Assembly (NCBI GenBank): GCA_020161135.1
Contig: JAIUOB010000002.1
Span: forward strand, 124,001 to 188,000
Length of the DNA: 64,000 nt
Direction: 5' to 3'
DNA from: Gemmatimonadota bacterium
GTDB taxonomy: Bacteria; Gemmatimonadota; Gemmatimonadetes; Gemmatimonadales; Gemmatimonadaceae
Shown here: one piece after another, positions 12,374-20,268 of the stretch
Layout: every line of letters starts with the position of its first letter
How positions within the stretch are numbered: the first letter of the stretch is position 1
The notes under the pieces: generated by a model
What the model was told of the DNA's origin: nothing
What the model saw: the letters and a program-made list of their open reading frames with translations, nothing else
Databases searched by the model: none
Position numbers and translations under genes: made by a program

Positions 12374-13290
12374 TGATGGCCGCCGTGTCCCCCCGCGTCT
12401 CGGTGATCATGCCCTGCCGCAACGACGAAGCCACCATCGAGGCTGCCGTGCGCTCGGTGGTCACGCAGCAGTGGCCCGACACGGAACTGCTGCTGTGCGA
12501 CGACGGCTCGACCGACGCGACCATCGCGCGGGCACGGCGCGTGGCCGCGGGCGCGACGCACGTCGCAGTGCGGGTGATCACGAGCCCGCGCCGCGGCGCA
12601 GCGGCCGCGCGCAACGCCGGACTGGACGCCGCCACGGGCGACGTCGTGGCCTTCCTCGACTCCGACGACCTCTGGCTCGACGGGAAGCTCGCGACCTGCA
12701 TGCAGCTGGTGGCGGAGGGCGCCGACGTGGTGGCCCACGGCGAGGAGTGGCGCGGCCCTGAGGGAGTGCGGGCCGTGCGCTACGGCGACATGGTGGACCG
12801 AACCGTGCCGCTCGCCCTCAGCGTGCTGCGCCTCAACCCGTTCTCCACGTCGGCGGTGTGCATCCGCCGCACGGTGGTCGAGCGCGTCGGCCGCTTCGAC
12901 GAATCGCTCCCCAGCGCCGAGGACTACGACTTCTGGCTGCGGCTCGTGCTCGAGCCGGGGCTCGACGTGCGGTTCCCCGACGCGATGCTGGGCGTGTACA
13001 CGCTGCGTGCGGGCAGTGAGAGCTCGCGCGTGGATGCGCGGCATGCGGCCATGCTCGCCATCGGCGAGCGTTTCCTCCCGCGCATCGCACCGCTCGCGGC
13101 CGTGCCGGCGTTCGAGGGGCTGCGCTACCGCTCGCGCATTCGCATCGCCAGCGGCGTGCGCTACCTCGGCAGCGGGCGTCGCGTGCGCGGTGCACTGCTG
13201 GTCGTGGGTGGACTGCTGCAGTGGCCGTGGCGCCCGGAGATCGTGCGGTACGCGCAAGCGCGCCTCAAGCGAACGGCGGTGGCGGCATGA
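12373..13290 (+). CDS. Glycosyltransferase family 2
   Basis: A 305-residue GT-A enzyme. It opens with VSVIMPCRNDEATIEAAV, has the nucleotide-binding LLCDDGSTDAT and the metal-binding FLDSDDLW, followed by EDYDFWLRL, which fits the usual catalytic-base position. No membrane segments are evident apart from a weakly hydrophobic stretch near residue 270. The ATG at 12373 overlaps the stop of the previous gene, with another ATG directly after it. It overlaps the next gene by 4 bases, so it is part of one coupled operon for EPS assembly. Confidence 0.88.
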   Translation: MMAAVSPRVSVIMPCRNDEATIEAAVRSVVTQQWPDTELLLCDDGSTDATIARARRVAAGATHVAVRVITSPRRGAAAARNAGLDAATGDVVAFLDSDDLWLDGKLATCMQLVAEGADVVAHGEEWRGPEGVRAVRYGDMVDRTVPLALSVLRLNPFSTSAVCIRRTVVERVGRFDESLPSAEDYDFWLRLVLEPGLDVRFPDAMLGVYTLRAGSESSRVDARHAAMLAIGERFLPRIAPLAAVPAFEGLRYRSRIRIASGVRYLGSGRRVRGALLVVGGLLQWPWRPEIVRYAQARLKRTAVAA

Positions 13291-14387
13291 CGCGCGTGTT
13301 CGCGCTCATGGACACGCGCATTGTCTCCGGGCCCGGCCGACAGCTCGCCGCCTCCGTCGCGCCGCTGCGTGCCCTGGGCATCGAGGTGGAGGTGGTGTGC
13401 TTCGAGCGCGCCGATGGCCCGCCGTCGCCGTTCGCGTCGTTTCTCGACACGCTCGGCATCCGTCGCCATGTGGTGCACGCCCCGGGCCGCCTCGATGCCG
13501 CGCTCATTGCGCGTGTCGAGGCACTGCTCGCGGCCGAGCGACCGGATGTGGTGCAGACGCACAGCTATCGCCCGGCGTTCATCCTGTGGACGCTGCGGCG
13601 CCGTGGCCTGCGCCTGCCCTGGATCGGCTTCTTCCACGGGCAGACGCACGAAGACCTCAAGGTGCGTGTCTACAACCTGGTGGACCGCCTCGTGCTGCGG
13701 CGCGCCGACCGTCTCGTGGTGGTGGCGCCGCACCAGCGCGCGCGCTTTCCGTTCACGCGGCGCCTGCGCTACATCCCCAACGCGGCGCTCCCCGGCGACG
13801 CGGCTCGCGCAAACGCCGTGCCGCCGGTCATCCCCGACACCCTGCCCCGCCCGTGGCTCGGCTACATCGGTCGGCTGAGTCATGAAAAGGGGTGGGATGT
13901 GCTGCTCGACGCCCTCGCGCGCGTGCCGGTGTCGCAGCCGTGCAGCCTGGTCATTGCCGGCGATGGACCCGATCGGGCCGCCTGTGAAGCGCGCATCGAC
14001 GCGCTTGGCCTGCGCGACCGCGTGCACCTGCTGGGGCAGATTCCGAGCGCGCTGCCGCTCTACGCGCAGCTCGACGCCATCGTGATGCCCTCGCGCTCGG
14101 AGGGCATGCCCAATGTCGTGCTCGAAGCGCTTGGCGCCGATGTGCCGATCGTCGCCGCGCGCGTGGGCGCCGTGCCTGAGCTCATTCCTGACGACGCGAC
14201 CGGGCTGGTGGTGCCACCGGAGAATGTCCCGGCGCTCACCGACGCCATCGTGCGCGTGCTGCGCGAGGGGCGCACGCCGCAGGGCAGCGCCGCGCGGGCA
14301 GCGAGTGCCGCGCGGTACACACTCGCCGCGCGCGTGGATGCACTCCGCGCGCTCTATGGCGACGTGTTGACCCGGGCGGCGGCATGA
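13287..14387 (+). CDS. Glycosyltransferase (GT4 type), EPS locus
   Basis: A 366-residue GT-B glycosyltransferase. The start ATGA at 13287 overlaps the previous stop. GPGRQLAAS lies near the N-terminus; the donor-binding half has GYIGRLSHEKGWDVLLDA, LVIAGDGPDR and MPSRSEGMPNVVLEALG, the E-x7-E region of GT4 enzymes. It is the third glycosyltransferase of the operon and is probably cytosolic or membrane-associated. It overlaps the deacetylase gene by 4 bases. It could be related to the second exosortase-associated sugar transferase; the substrate is unknown. Confidence 0.87.
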   Translation: MTRVFALMDTRIVSGPGRQLAASVAPLRALGIEVEVVCFERADGPPSPFASFLDTLGIRRHVVHAPGRLDAALIARVEALLAAERPDVVQTHSYRPAFILWTLRRRGLRLPWIGFFHGQTHEDLKVRVYNLVDRLVLRRADRLVVVAPHQRARFPFTRRLRYIPNAALPGDAARANAVPPVIPDTLPRPWLGYIGRLSHEKGWDVLLDALARVPVSQPCSLVIAGDGPDRAACEARIDALGLRDRVHLLGQIPSALPLYAQLDAIVMPSRSEGMPNVVLEALGADVPIVAARVGAVPELIPDDATGLVVPPENVPALTDAIVRVLREGRTPQGSAARAASAARYTLAARVDALRALYGDVLTRAAA

Positions 14388-15310
14388 GCGCCGCCGCAAG
14401 CCGCGCGCACGCCGTGACGGACGCCGTGACGCACGCCTTCACGGTGGACGTCGAGGAGTTCTTCCAGGTGTCGGCGTTCGAGGAAACGGTGCCGGTGGCG
14501 CAGTGGGAGCGCCTGCCGTCGCGCGTCGAGGCGTCGATGGACACGCTGCTGGCCATCATGGACTCGCACGGCGTGAAGGGCACCTTCTTCACGCTCGGGT
14601 GGGTCGCCGAACGGCATCCCGCCATGGTGCGTCGCTTCGTCGAGCTGGGGCATGAGCTGGCCTCGCACGGCTACTGGCATCGGCGCGTGACCACGCAGCA
14701 GCCCGACGCATTCCGGGCCGACGTGCGTCGTGCGCGCGAGGTCCTCGAGCAGGTGGGTGGTGTGGCGGTGCGCGGTTACCGGGCGCCGACCTTCTCGATC
14801 ATCGCGGAGTCGGAGTGGGCGCTCCCCATCCTGGTGGAGGAGGGCTACGGCTGGGATTCGAGCCGCTATCCCATCCATCGGCGGGGATATGGCTCGCCGC
14901 ATGTGGCGCGCGCCGCGCATGTGCAGCAGACGGCCGCGGGCGCCCTGCTCGAGGTGCCCATGACCGTGGTGGAGGCGCTTGGACGTGCGCTGCCGGCGGC
15001 CGGCGGCGGATGGTTCCGGCAGTTTCCGTTCGCCATCACCGACTGGGCGCTCACGGCGCGCGCGCGCGAAGCGCTGCCCGCCATCTTCTACATTCATCCA
15101 TGGGAGCTGGACGCATCGCAGCCGCGCCTGCCCGTGGGTCTCCTGACGCGACTGCGCCACTACCGCGGGCTCGCGGCCACAGCGACGCGTATCGATCGCA
15201 TGCTCGCGCGGCACCGCTTCGCGCCGGTGCGCGATGTGTTCCACCACCTCTGCCCTGCGGCGTTCGGTCCAGCGCCGATGGGCGGCGCGGTGTCCTGCTC
15301 CGCTTCCTGA
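14384..15310 (+). CDS. Polysaccharide deacetylase, PEP-CTERM locus subfamily
   Basis: A 308-residue NodB-fold (carbohydrate esterase 4) protein. It begins with TVDVEEFFQ, the form of the first catalytic/metal motif seen in the exosortase-linked subfamily. It continues with GTFFTLGW, the metal-binding HELASHGYWH (H-x3-H pattern) and GYRAPTFSI, and ends with FYIHPWELD. It would remove acetyl groups from a polysaccharide or precursor. There is no signal peptide, so it would act in the cytoplasm unless exported otherwise. It overlaps the previous gene by 4 bases. Confidence 0.92.
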   Translation: MSAAASRAHAVTDAVTHAFTVDVEEFFQVSAFEETVPVAQWERLPSRVEASMDTLLAIMDSHGVKGTFFTLGWVAERHPAMVRRFVELGHELASHGYWHRRVTTQQPDAFRADVRRAREVLEQVGGVAVRGYRAPTFSIIAESEWALPILVEEGYGWDSSRYPIHRRGYGSPHVARAAHVQQTAAGALLEVPMTVVEALGRALPAAGGGWFRQFPFAITDWALTARAREALPAIFYIHPWELDASQPRLPVGLLTRLRHYRGLAATATRIDRMLARHRFAPVRDVFHHLCPAAFGPAPMGGAVSCSAS

Positions 15311-15330
15311 CGCTTCCCGACGCACCCTCG

Positions 15331-16386
15331 ATGCCTGCCGCCGTCTCCGCTGCCCTCTCCGCCACACCGGGCGCCACCATCCGCACCGACACCGACCCGT
15401 CGGCGTGGGACGCCTTCGTGCACGCGTCGCCGGACAGCTCGTATGTGCACCTGTCGGGCTGGCGTGACGTGATGTCCCGCGCGATGGGGCACGTGACGCA
15501 CCGCTACGCGATGGTGGACGCCCATGGCGCCATCGTCGGCGTCCTGCCGGTGACGCATGTGCGGAGCGCGCTCTTCGGGAAGCACGCGGTGTCCATGCCG
15601 TTCCTCAACTACGGCGGCGCGCTGGGCGCACCTGCCGTACAGCGCGCCTTGGCCGAGCACGCGGTGGCTGAGGCACAACGCGCGGGGATCAGCTCGATCC
15701 TGCTGCGCGGTCGTGCGCCACAGGCACTGCCGTGGGACCCGACGCTGCTCAAGCTCACCGTAATGCGCCCGCTGCCGGCCACGCCGGAGCTGCTGCTCAA
15801 GGAGTTCGACGCCAAGCTACGGAGCCAGGTGAAGCGCGCGCTCAAGGAAGGCGCGACGGTGCACCATGGCCCCGACGAGCTGCCGGCCTTTTACGAGGTG
15901 TTCCGTCGCCACATGCGCGACCTCGGCACGCCGGTCATGCCGCGCCGGTTCTTCGAGGAGATCGTGCGCACGTTCCCGGTCGAGGCGCGCGTGACGACGG
16001 TACGACACGAAGGCGTCCCCATCGCCGGCGGCTTCGGCTTTCGCTGGCACGACGAGTTCGAGATCACCTGGGCGTCGTCGCTCATCGCGTACAAGAAGAT
16101 GTCGCCCAACATGCTGCTCTACTGGGGCGTGATGGAGCAGTGCATGGCCGAGGGCGTTCAGCGGTTCGACTTCGGGCGCTCCAACCCGGACAGTGGCACG
16201 CACAAGTTCAAGAAGCAGTGGGGCGGCGACGATGTGCCGCTGCACTGGTACTACCCGGGGCGCGGCAGCGCCGCACTGCCGCAGAAGGAGCAGGGCGCGT
16301 TCGCGCTGGCCACGAAGCTGTGGAAGCGACTTCCGCTCGGCGTGGCGAGCGCGTTGGGGCCGCACATCGTGCGCGGTGTGCCGTGA
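15331..16386 (+). CDS. FemAB-like protein, exosortase/PEP-CTERM system-associated
   Basis: A 351-residue GNAT-fold protein of the FemAB/BioF2-like group. It contains HLSGWRDVMSRAMGH, MPFLNYGGALG, a long DAKLRSQVKRALKEG segment and FDFGRSNPDSGTHKFKKQWG, matching the FemAB proteins that recur in exosortase loci. FemAB enzymes proper add amino acids from aminoacyl-tRNA to peptidoglycan precursors; the role in EPS loci is unknown. The ATG at 15331 was chosen because it sits 20 bp after the deacetylase stop and leads straight into the conserved region, although a longer frame exists upstream. Confidence 0.88.
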   Translation: MPAAVSAALSATPGATIRTDTDPSAWDAFVHASPDSSYVHLSGWRDVMSRAMGHVTHRYAMVDAHGAIVGVLPVTHVRSALFGKHAVSMPFLNYGGALGAPAVQRALAEHAVAEAQRAGISSILLRGRAPQALPWDPTLLKLTVMRPLPATPELLLKEFDAKLRSQVKRALKEGATVHHGPDELPAFYEVFRRHMRDLGTPVMPRRFFEEIVRTFPVEARVTTVRHEGVPIAGGFGFRWHDEFEITWASSLIAYKKMSPNMLLYWGVMEQCMAEGVQRFDFGRSNPDSGTHKFKKQWGGDDVPLHWYYPGRGSAALPQKEQGAFALATKLWKRLPLGVASALGPHIVRGVP

Positions 16387-16408
16387 CGACGGCCGAGAGT
16401 CGCCGCAC

Positions 16409-17593
16409 GTGATTCCGCGCTGGCTCGCGCCGGCGGCCACGCCATTTCCGGCGCGCAGCGCGCTGGCCGCCGTGCGCGCGATGGGTGCCGCGGCCGACGC
16501 GACCGACGGACCACACGCACGGCTCGGCGCGGCGCTGCTCGCGCGCTTCGGCGGCACGCGTGTGAGCCTGACCGACTCGGGTACGAGCGCGCTTCAGTTG
16601 GCCATCGCCGCGTGCTGCCCATCGGAAAGACCCGTCGCCCTGCCCGCGTTCGGCTGCTACGACCTCATCACGGCCGCGCAGGGCGCCCAGCGCCGTGTCG
16701 TGGTCTACGATGTCGACCCGCACACGCTGGCGCCGGTCACGGACAGCGTGGCGGCTGCGCTGGCGCAGGGTGCCGGCGCGCTCGTCGTGACGTCGACGTT
16801 CGGCTACGCCCCCGACATGCCCACCCTCGCGGCCATGGCCGCGCACGCCGGCGTGCCGCTCATCGAGGACATCGCCCAGGGCGGCGGTGCGCAGTGGGAT
16901 GGCCAATTGCTGGGCCGGTTCGGTGCGGCCACGGTCCTGAGCTTCGGTCGTGGCAAGGGTCTCGGCGGCGCGGGCGGCGGGGCGCTCGTGCTGCGCGACG
17001 CGCACGGGGTGCCGACGCCGCGCGAGGCGGTATCGCGCGTCGCCGACGCGAAGGGCGTGGTGTTTCTCGCGCTGCAGCAACTGCTGTCGCATCCGCGCGT
17101 GTTCGCGTTGCCCAGTGCCCTGCCGTTCCTGGCCTTGGGCGAGACCGTCTATCACCCGCCGCATGACCCACGCGCGATGGGCGCCATGCAGGCGGCAGTG
17201 GCCGCGCGTGGCGTCGCCCACATCGACGCGCAGCGTGCGGTGCGTGCCCAACGGGCCGAGATGGTGACGCAGGCACTCGCCGAGCGCGCAGATTTGGTGA
17301 CGCCCATCGCGATTCCTGCGCCATCGGTCCCCGGGTGGCTGCGCGTCGGTGCGGTGATGCCTGCAGCATGCGCGCAACGGTTGCGCTCGCTTGGCGTGCG
17401 CCGCTCTTATCCGGTCGCGCTGCCCCAACATCCGGCGCTCCGCCCCTTGCTCGATGCCGGCACTGTGACGCCCGGGGCCATCCAGCTTGCGGCGTCGCTG
17501 GTCTCGTTACCCTCTCATGACCAGCTGCGTGACAGCGACATCACGCGACTGGCTGCACATCTGCGCCACGAACCGGCGGTGGTGGCGGACTGA
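16409..17593 (+). CDS. DegT/DnrJ/EryC1/StrS-family aminotransferase-like protein
   Basis: A 394-residue PLP-fold type I protein with a GTG start (16409), 22 bp after the FemAB gene. It has SLTDSGTSALQLAI (phosphate-binding region), IEDIAQGGGA and SFGRGKGLGGAGGGAL, in which the lysine occupies the place of the PLP-binding lysine. Members make amino sugars from keto sugars, or act as dehydratases. An amino sugar would give the formyltransferase in this operon a fitting acceptor, but that link is inference. It is the last gene of the plus-strand EPS run. The C-terminal half is more divergent than usual. Confidence 0.75.
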   Translation: MIPRWLAPAATPFPARSALAAVRAMGAAADATDGPHARLGAALLARFGGTRVSLTDSGTSALQLAIAACCPSERPVALPAFGCYDLITAAQGAQRRVVVYDVDPHTLAPVTDSVAAALAQGAGALVVTSTFGYAPDMPTLAAMAAHAGVPLIEDIAQGGGAQWDGQLLGRFGAATVLSFGRGKGLGGAGGGALVLRDAHGVPTPREAVSRVADAKGVVFLALQQLLSHPRVFALPSALPFLALGETVYHPPHDPRAMGAMQAAVAARGVAHIDAQRAVRAQRAEMVTQALAERADLVTPIAIPAPSVPGWLRVGAVMPAACAQRLRSLGVRRSYPVALPQHPALRPLLDAGTVTPGAIQLAASLVSLPSHDQLRDSDITRLAAHLRHEPAVVAD

Positions 17594-17870
17594 AGCGTGG
17601 AGACGTGTGTGATGGGTGGCACAGAGCACCACATCATGACGATGCGTTCCTGTGACGCAGCGCTCTTGAGTCCGGCGCTGGCACGGCACAGTTTGGCGTT
17701 CTATGATCGTTTCATCCCCCGCGTGCAGGCATCACGTCGCGCAACGTCGCGCGTCGCTCGATGTGCGAGTCGGTGCCGGGAGTGAACGGTTTTGTAGGGT
17801 GGGTGCGCGTTGCGCCACTGGGGGAGGACCTCGTCTGCCCTTGTGCAGGATCCACACACAAGGAGCTCAG
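17594..17870 (+). promoter_or_regulatory. Spacer with candidate promoter ahead of the secreted Ig-like protein
   Basis: A 277-bp spacer. TATGAT at 17702-17707 is a reasonable -10 box; 17 bp upstream is TGGCAC, a poor -35. The leader would be about 155 nt. A strong Shine-Dalgarno AAGGAG sits at 17860-17865, unlike most genes in the window. No gene was found in it. Confidence 0.35.
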
Positions 17871-20180
17871 ATGTCCACCCGCAGTGTCCCCGTCGCCCAG
17901 CGCATCGCGCGCCTTTTCCGGAGCGACATCCGTATGACCACGTTGTTCGTAGCACTGACCGTAGGCGCCGCAGCCTGTGGAACTGACGTCCCCATGGCGC
18001 CACTGTCAGACGCTGCACCGTCGTACGCGCTCGTCGCGTCCGCGGCGGTGTCGGTGGCGAACACGGCATACATGGGGGACACGGTGGTGTTGCTGCGAGG
18101 CAACACGATCGATCTCGTGTCGCGGTCGCTGAGCCTCTCGCGCATCCGCACCGCCAGCTGGACCTCGAGCAACACGTCGGCCATCGCCGTCTCCACGACG
18201 TCGCGCGGCGGCTTGGCTCGCGGCGTCAATGCCGGCGTCAGCATCGTCACCCTGAAGGCCGGCACGCTGACCGAGCAGAGCCGGATCTGGTCGGTGAACC
18301 CCACCGACATCACGGCGGTCACGCTGGCCGGTGTCAGCGACACCATGCCGGTGCAGACGACGTTCAAGGTGCGGGCGCGCGCGACCTCGGTGCAGTTCGG
18401 CGCCCTGACCACGCCGGTGGCCACCTACACCAGCAGCGACACCACGGTCGCGGTGTTCGACGGCCCGGCGTTGTGGGGCAAGAAGCCCGGTGTCACCACG
18501 CTCACCGTCACGGCGCTCGGCCGCACCGGCACGCGCACGGTGGTGCTGCGTGGCGCCGCGGTGTCCGGCACCATCAGCAACATCACGTCGCTGCAGACCG
18601 GCGCGCAGGGCGCCCCGCGTGCGACGTTCGTCGACGCCGGCAACACGCCCGTTTCCTGCACGACGTGGCAGTGGACATCGTCCACTCCGAGCGTGTTGAC
18701 GGTGGCCAACGCCACCACGGCCACCCCGACGGTCACGGCCGTGTCCGCAGGCACCTCGACACTCACCGCGCGCTGCGACAACGGCCCGACGGCGTCGTTC
18801 GCCGTGACGGTGAGCGCGCCGGTCGCCCCCGGGCCGCCGGCCACCATGCTCGACCTGCGCTTCGTGCGTCTCGACTCGTCGGTGGCGTCGCCCACCGTGT
18901 TCGTCTCCGCCGGCGTACCCCTCGCCAAGGGCCAGCTCAAGGCCGTGGACGTGGACAAGGTCCGCATCCTGGTGAACGGGGTCGAAGTGGCCCGGCATGC
19001 GTCCGCGCTGCTCGGCACGCACAGTGACGGCAGCCTGCGCTCGGTGCTCATCCAGTTCACGACGCCCGTGTCGAGCCTCAACCAGCCGGTGAAGCTGGAG
19101 TTCGGCAACCGCACGCTGGCCCCGCTGAACAAGGTGACCCCGACCGCCACGCCGGCCGCGATCATCAGCTACATCAATCTCGACGAGCTCATCGCCACCG
19201 GGATCGTGGGCCCCACGAAGTCGCGGGCGAGCATTCCCAACACGGCCACGTTCTGGAGCAAGTACGAGAGCGACTGGAACACGTGGGAGTCCACGCACTA
19301 CAACGCCAAGCTGCAGTCGTACTTCGACCAGTACTACGACCGCATCAGTGCGTACTTCGGCTTCTGGGCACGCACCGGCAACGCGCTCTACTTCGCGCGC
19401 GGCGCTGAACTGACCAAGCGGTATCGCGACCAGTACGTCGTGCCGAACGGTTACGGCCTCCCCGAGTGGCAGGCGTTTATCGACGGGATGGCGACGCACT
19501 ACTGGCTCACCGGCGACGACTCCACGCGCAACACAGTGTTGAGAGCCGCAAGCGCGTTCGAGTTCACACGAGGCAGCACCAACAACATGGTCAATGATCC
19601 CGGCGGCTGGATGGACAACCGCGTCATGGGTCGTGCACTTGGCCTCAAGATCGCTGCGTTCCAGATGGGCGCCACATCGCTTCCTGCGACGGGGTCCGCG
19701 CCGGCAATCGCCGATCTGCGTGCCGCGATGGCAACGGATGTCAACGACATTCTTTCCACCCAGAAGGCCGACGGCTCCTGGCGCTTCACCTCCCAGTGCG
19801 GCCAGAGCTCGAACTTCATGACGGCCATGCTCACCGGCGTCCTGGGCTCGTACTACGACAACGTCACGCCCGACGCGCGCATCCTCCCGACGGTGACGAA
19901 GGCCTGGACGTTCCTGCGTACGCAGTGGTTGCCCACGCCGCGCGTGTTCAAGTACTACTCCGGCCTCTGCACGGGACATGGCGATGCCACCCCGGGTTCG
20001 GACCTGAACGGACTGTTCCTCGAGGGACTCGGCTGGCTCTACAAGCAGACCGGCGACCCGACGCTCCGCACGCTCGGTGACGAGGCGTATCGCGGCGGCG
20101 TGGAGCAGACCTACCTGCAGGGCTACAAGCAGTTCAATCAGCAGTACATGCTGTCCTGGCGGTGGCTCGGCTACCGCTGA
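17871..20180 (+). CDS. Secreted protein with bacterial Ig-like (Big) region and alpha-helical C-terminal domain
   Basis: A 769-residue exported protein. A hydrophobic segment near residues 22-35 ends in VGAAACGTD, a weak lipobox, so it is either a lipoprotein or a secreted protein (an internal ATG at 17934 would give a tighter signal peptide). Residues about 55-330 are Thr/Ser/Val-rich beta repeats of the Big type. Residues about 460-769 are rich in Trp and Tyr with repeated helical hairpins (FWSKYESDWNTWES, EFTRGSTNNM, QKADGSWRF), resembling alpha/alpha-toroid glycan-active domains. AAGGAG stands 5 nt before the ATG. It follows the EPS operon, so a role in handling the polymer is possible. 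I do not recognise a catalytic site. Confidence 0.75.
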   Translation: MSTRSVPVAQRIARLFRSDIRMTTLFVALTVGAAACGTDVPMAPLSDAAPSYALVASAAVSVANTAYMGDTVVLLRGNTIDLVSRSLSLSRIRTASWTSSNTSAIAVSTTSRGGLARGVNAGVSIVTLKAGTLTEQSRIWSVNPTDITAVTLAGVSDTMPVQTTFKVRARATSVQFGALTTPVATYTSSDTTVAVFDGPALWGKKPGVTTLTVTALGRTGTRTVVLRGAAVSGTISNITSLQTGAQGAPRATFVDAGNTPVSCTTWQWTSSTPSVLTVANATTATPTVTAVSAGTSTLTARCDNGPTASFAVTVSAPVAPGPPATMLDLRFVRLDSSVASPTVFVSAGVPLAKGQLKAVDVDKVRILVNGVEVARHASALLGTHSDGSLRSVLIQFTTPVSSLNQPVKLEFGNRTLAPLNKVTPTATPAAIISYINLDELIATGIVGPTKSRASIPNTATFWSKYESDWNTWESTHYNAKLQSYFDQYYDRISAYFGFWARTGNALYFARGAELTKRYRDQYVVPNGYGLPEWQAFIDGMATHYWLTGDDSTRNTVLRAASAFEFTRGSTNNMVNDPGGWMDNRVMGRALGLKIAAFQMGATSLPATGSAPAIADLRAAMATDVNDILSTQKADGSWRFTSQCGQSSNFMTAMLTGVLGSYYDNVTPDARILPTVTKAWTFLRTQWLPTPRVFKYYSGLCTGHGDATPGSDLNGLFLEGLGWLYKQTGDPTLRTLGDEAYRGGVEQTYLQGYKQFNQQYMLSWRWLGYR

Positions 20181-20209
20181 GCCGCGCGCGGCAGCGCCGG
20201 TGAGATGAT

Positions 20210-20240
20210 CGAACGGGAGGCCCTGGTGGCCTCCCGTTCG
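20210..20240. terminator. Bidirectional hairpin terminator between convergent genes
   Basis: A perfect 13-bp stem, CGAACGGGAGGCC at 20210-20222 and its complement at 20228-20240, with the loop CTGGT. It lies between the ends of two convergent genes (20180 and 20269). No long T-run follows, so termination may be hairpin-driven only. Confidence 0.7.
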
Positions 20241-20268
20241 CATTTCGCCGACGAGCGCAACGCCAACC

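Noticed and set aside
17679-17698. Possible sigma-54 promoter (TGGCAC...TTTGGC), of interest because PEP-CTERM genes can be sigma-54 controlled
   Set aside because: The GG and GC elements are not 10 bp apart and TTGC is missing.
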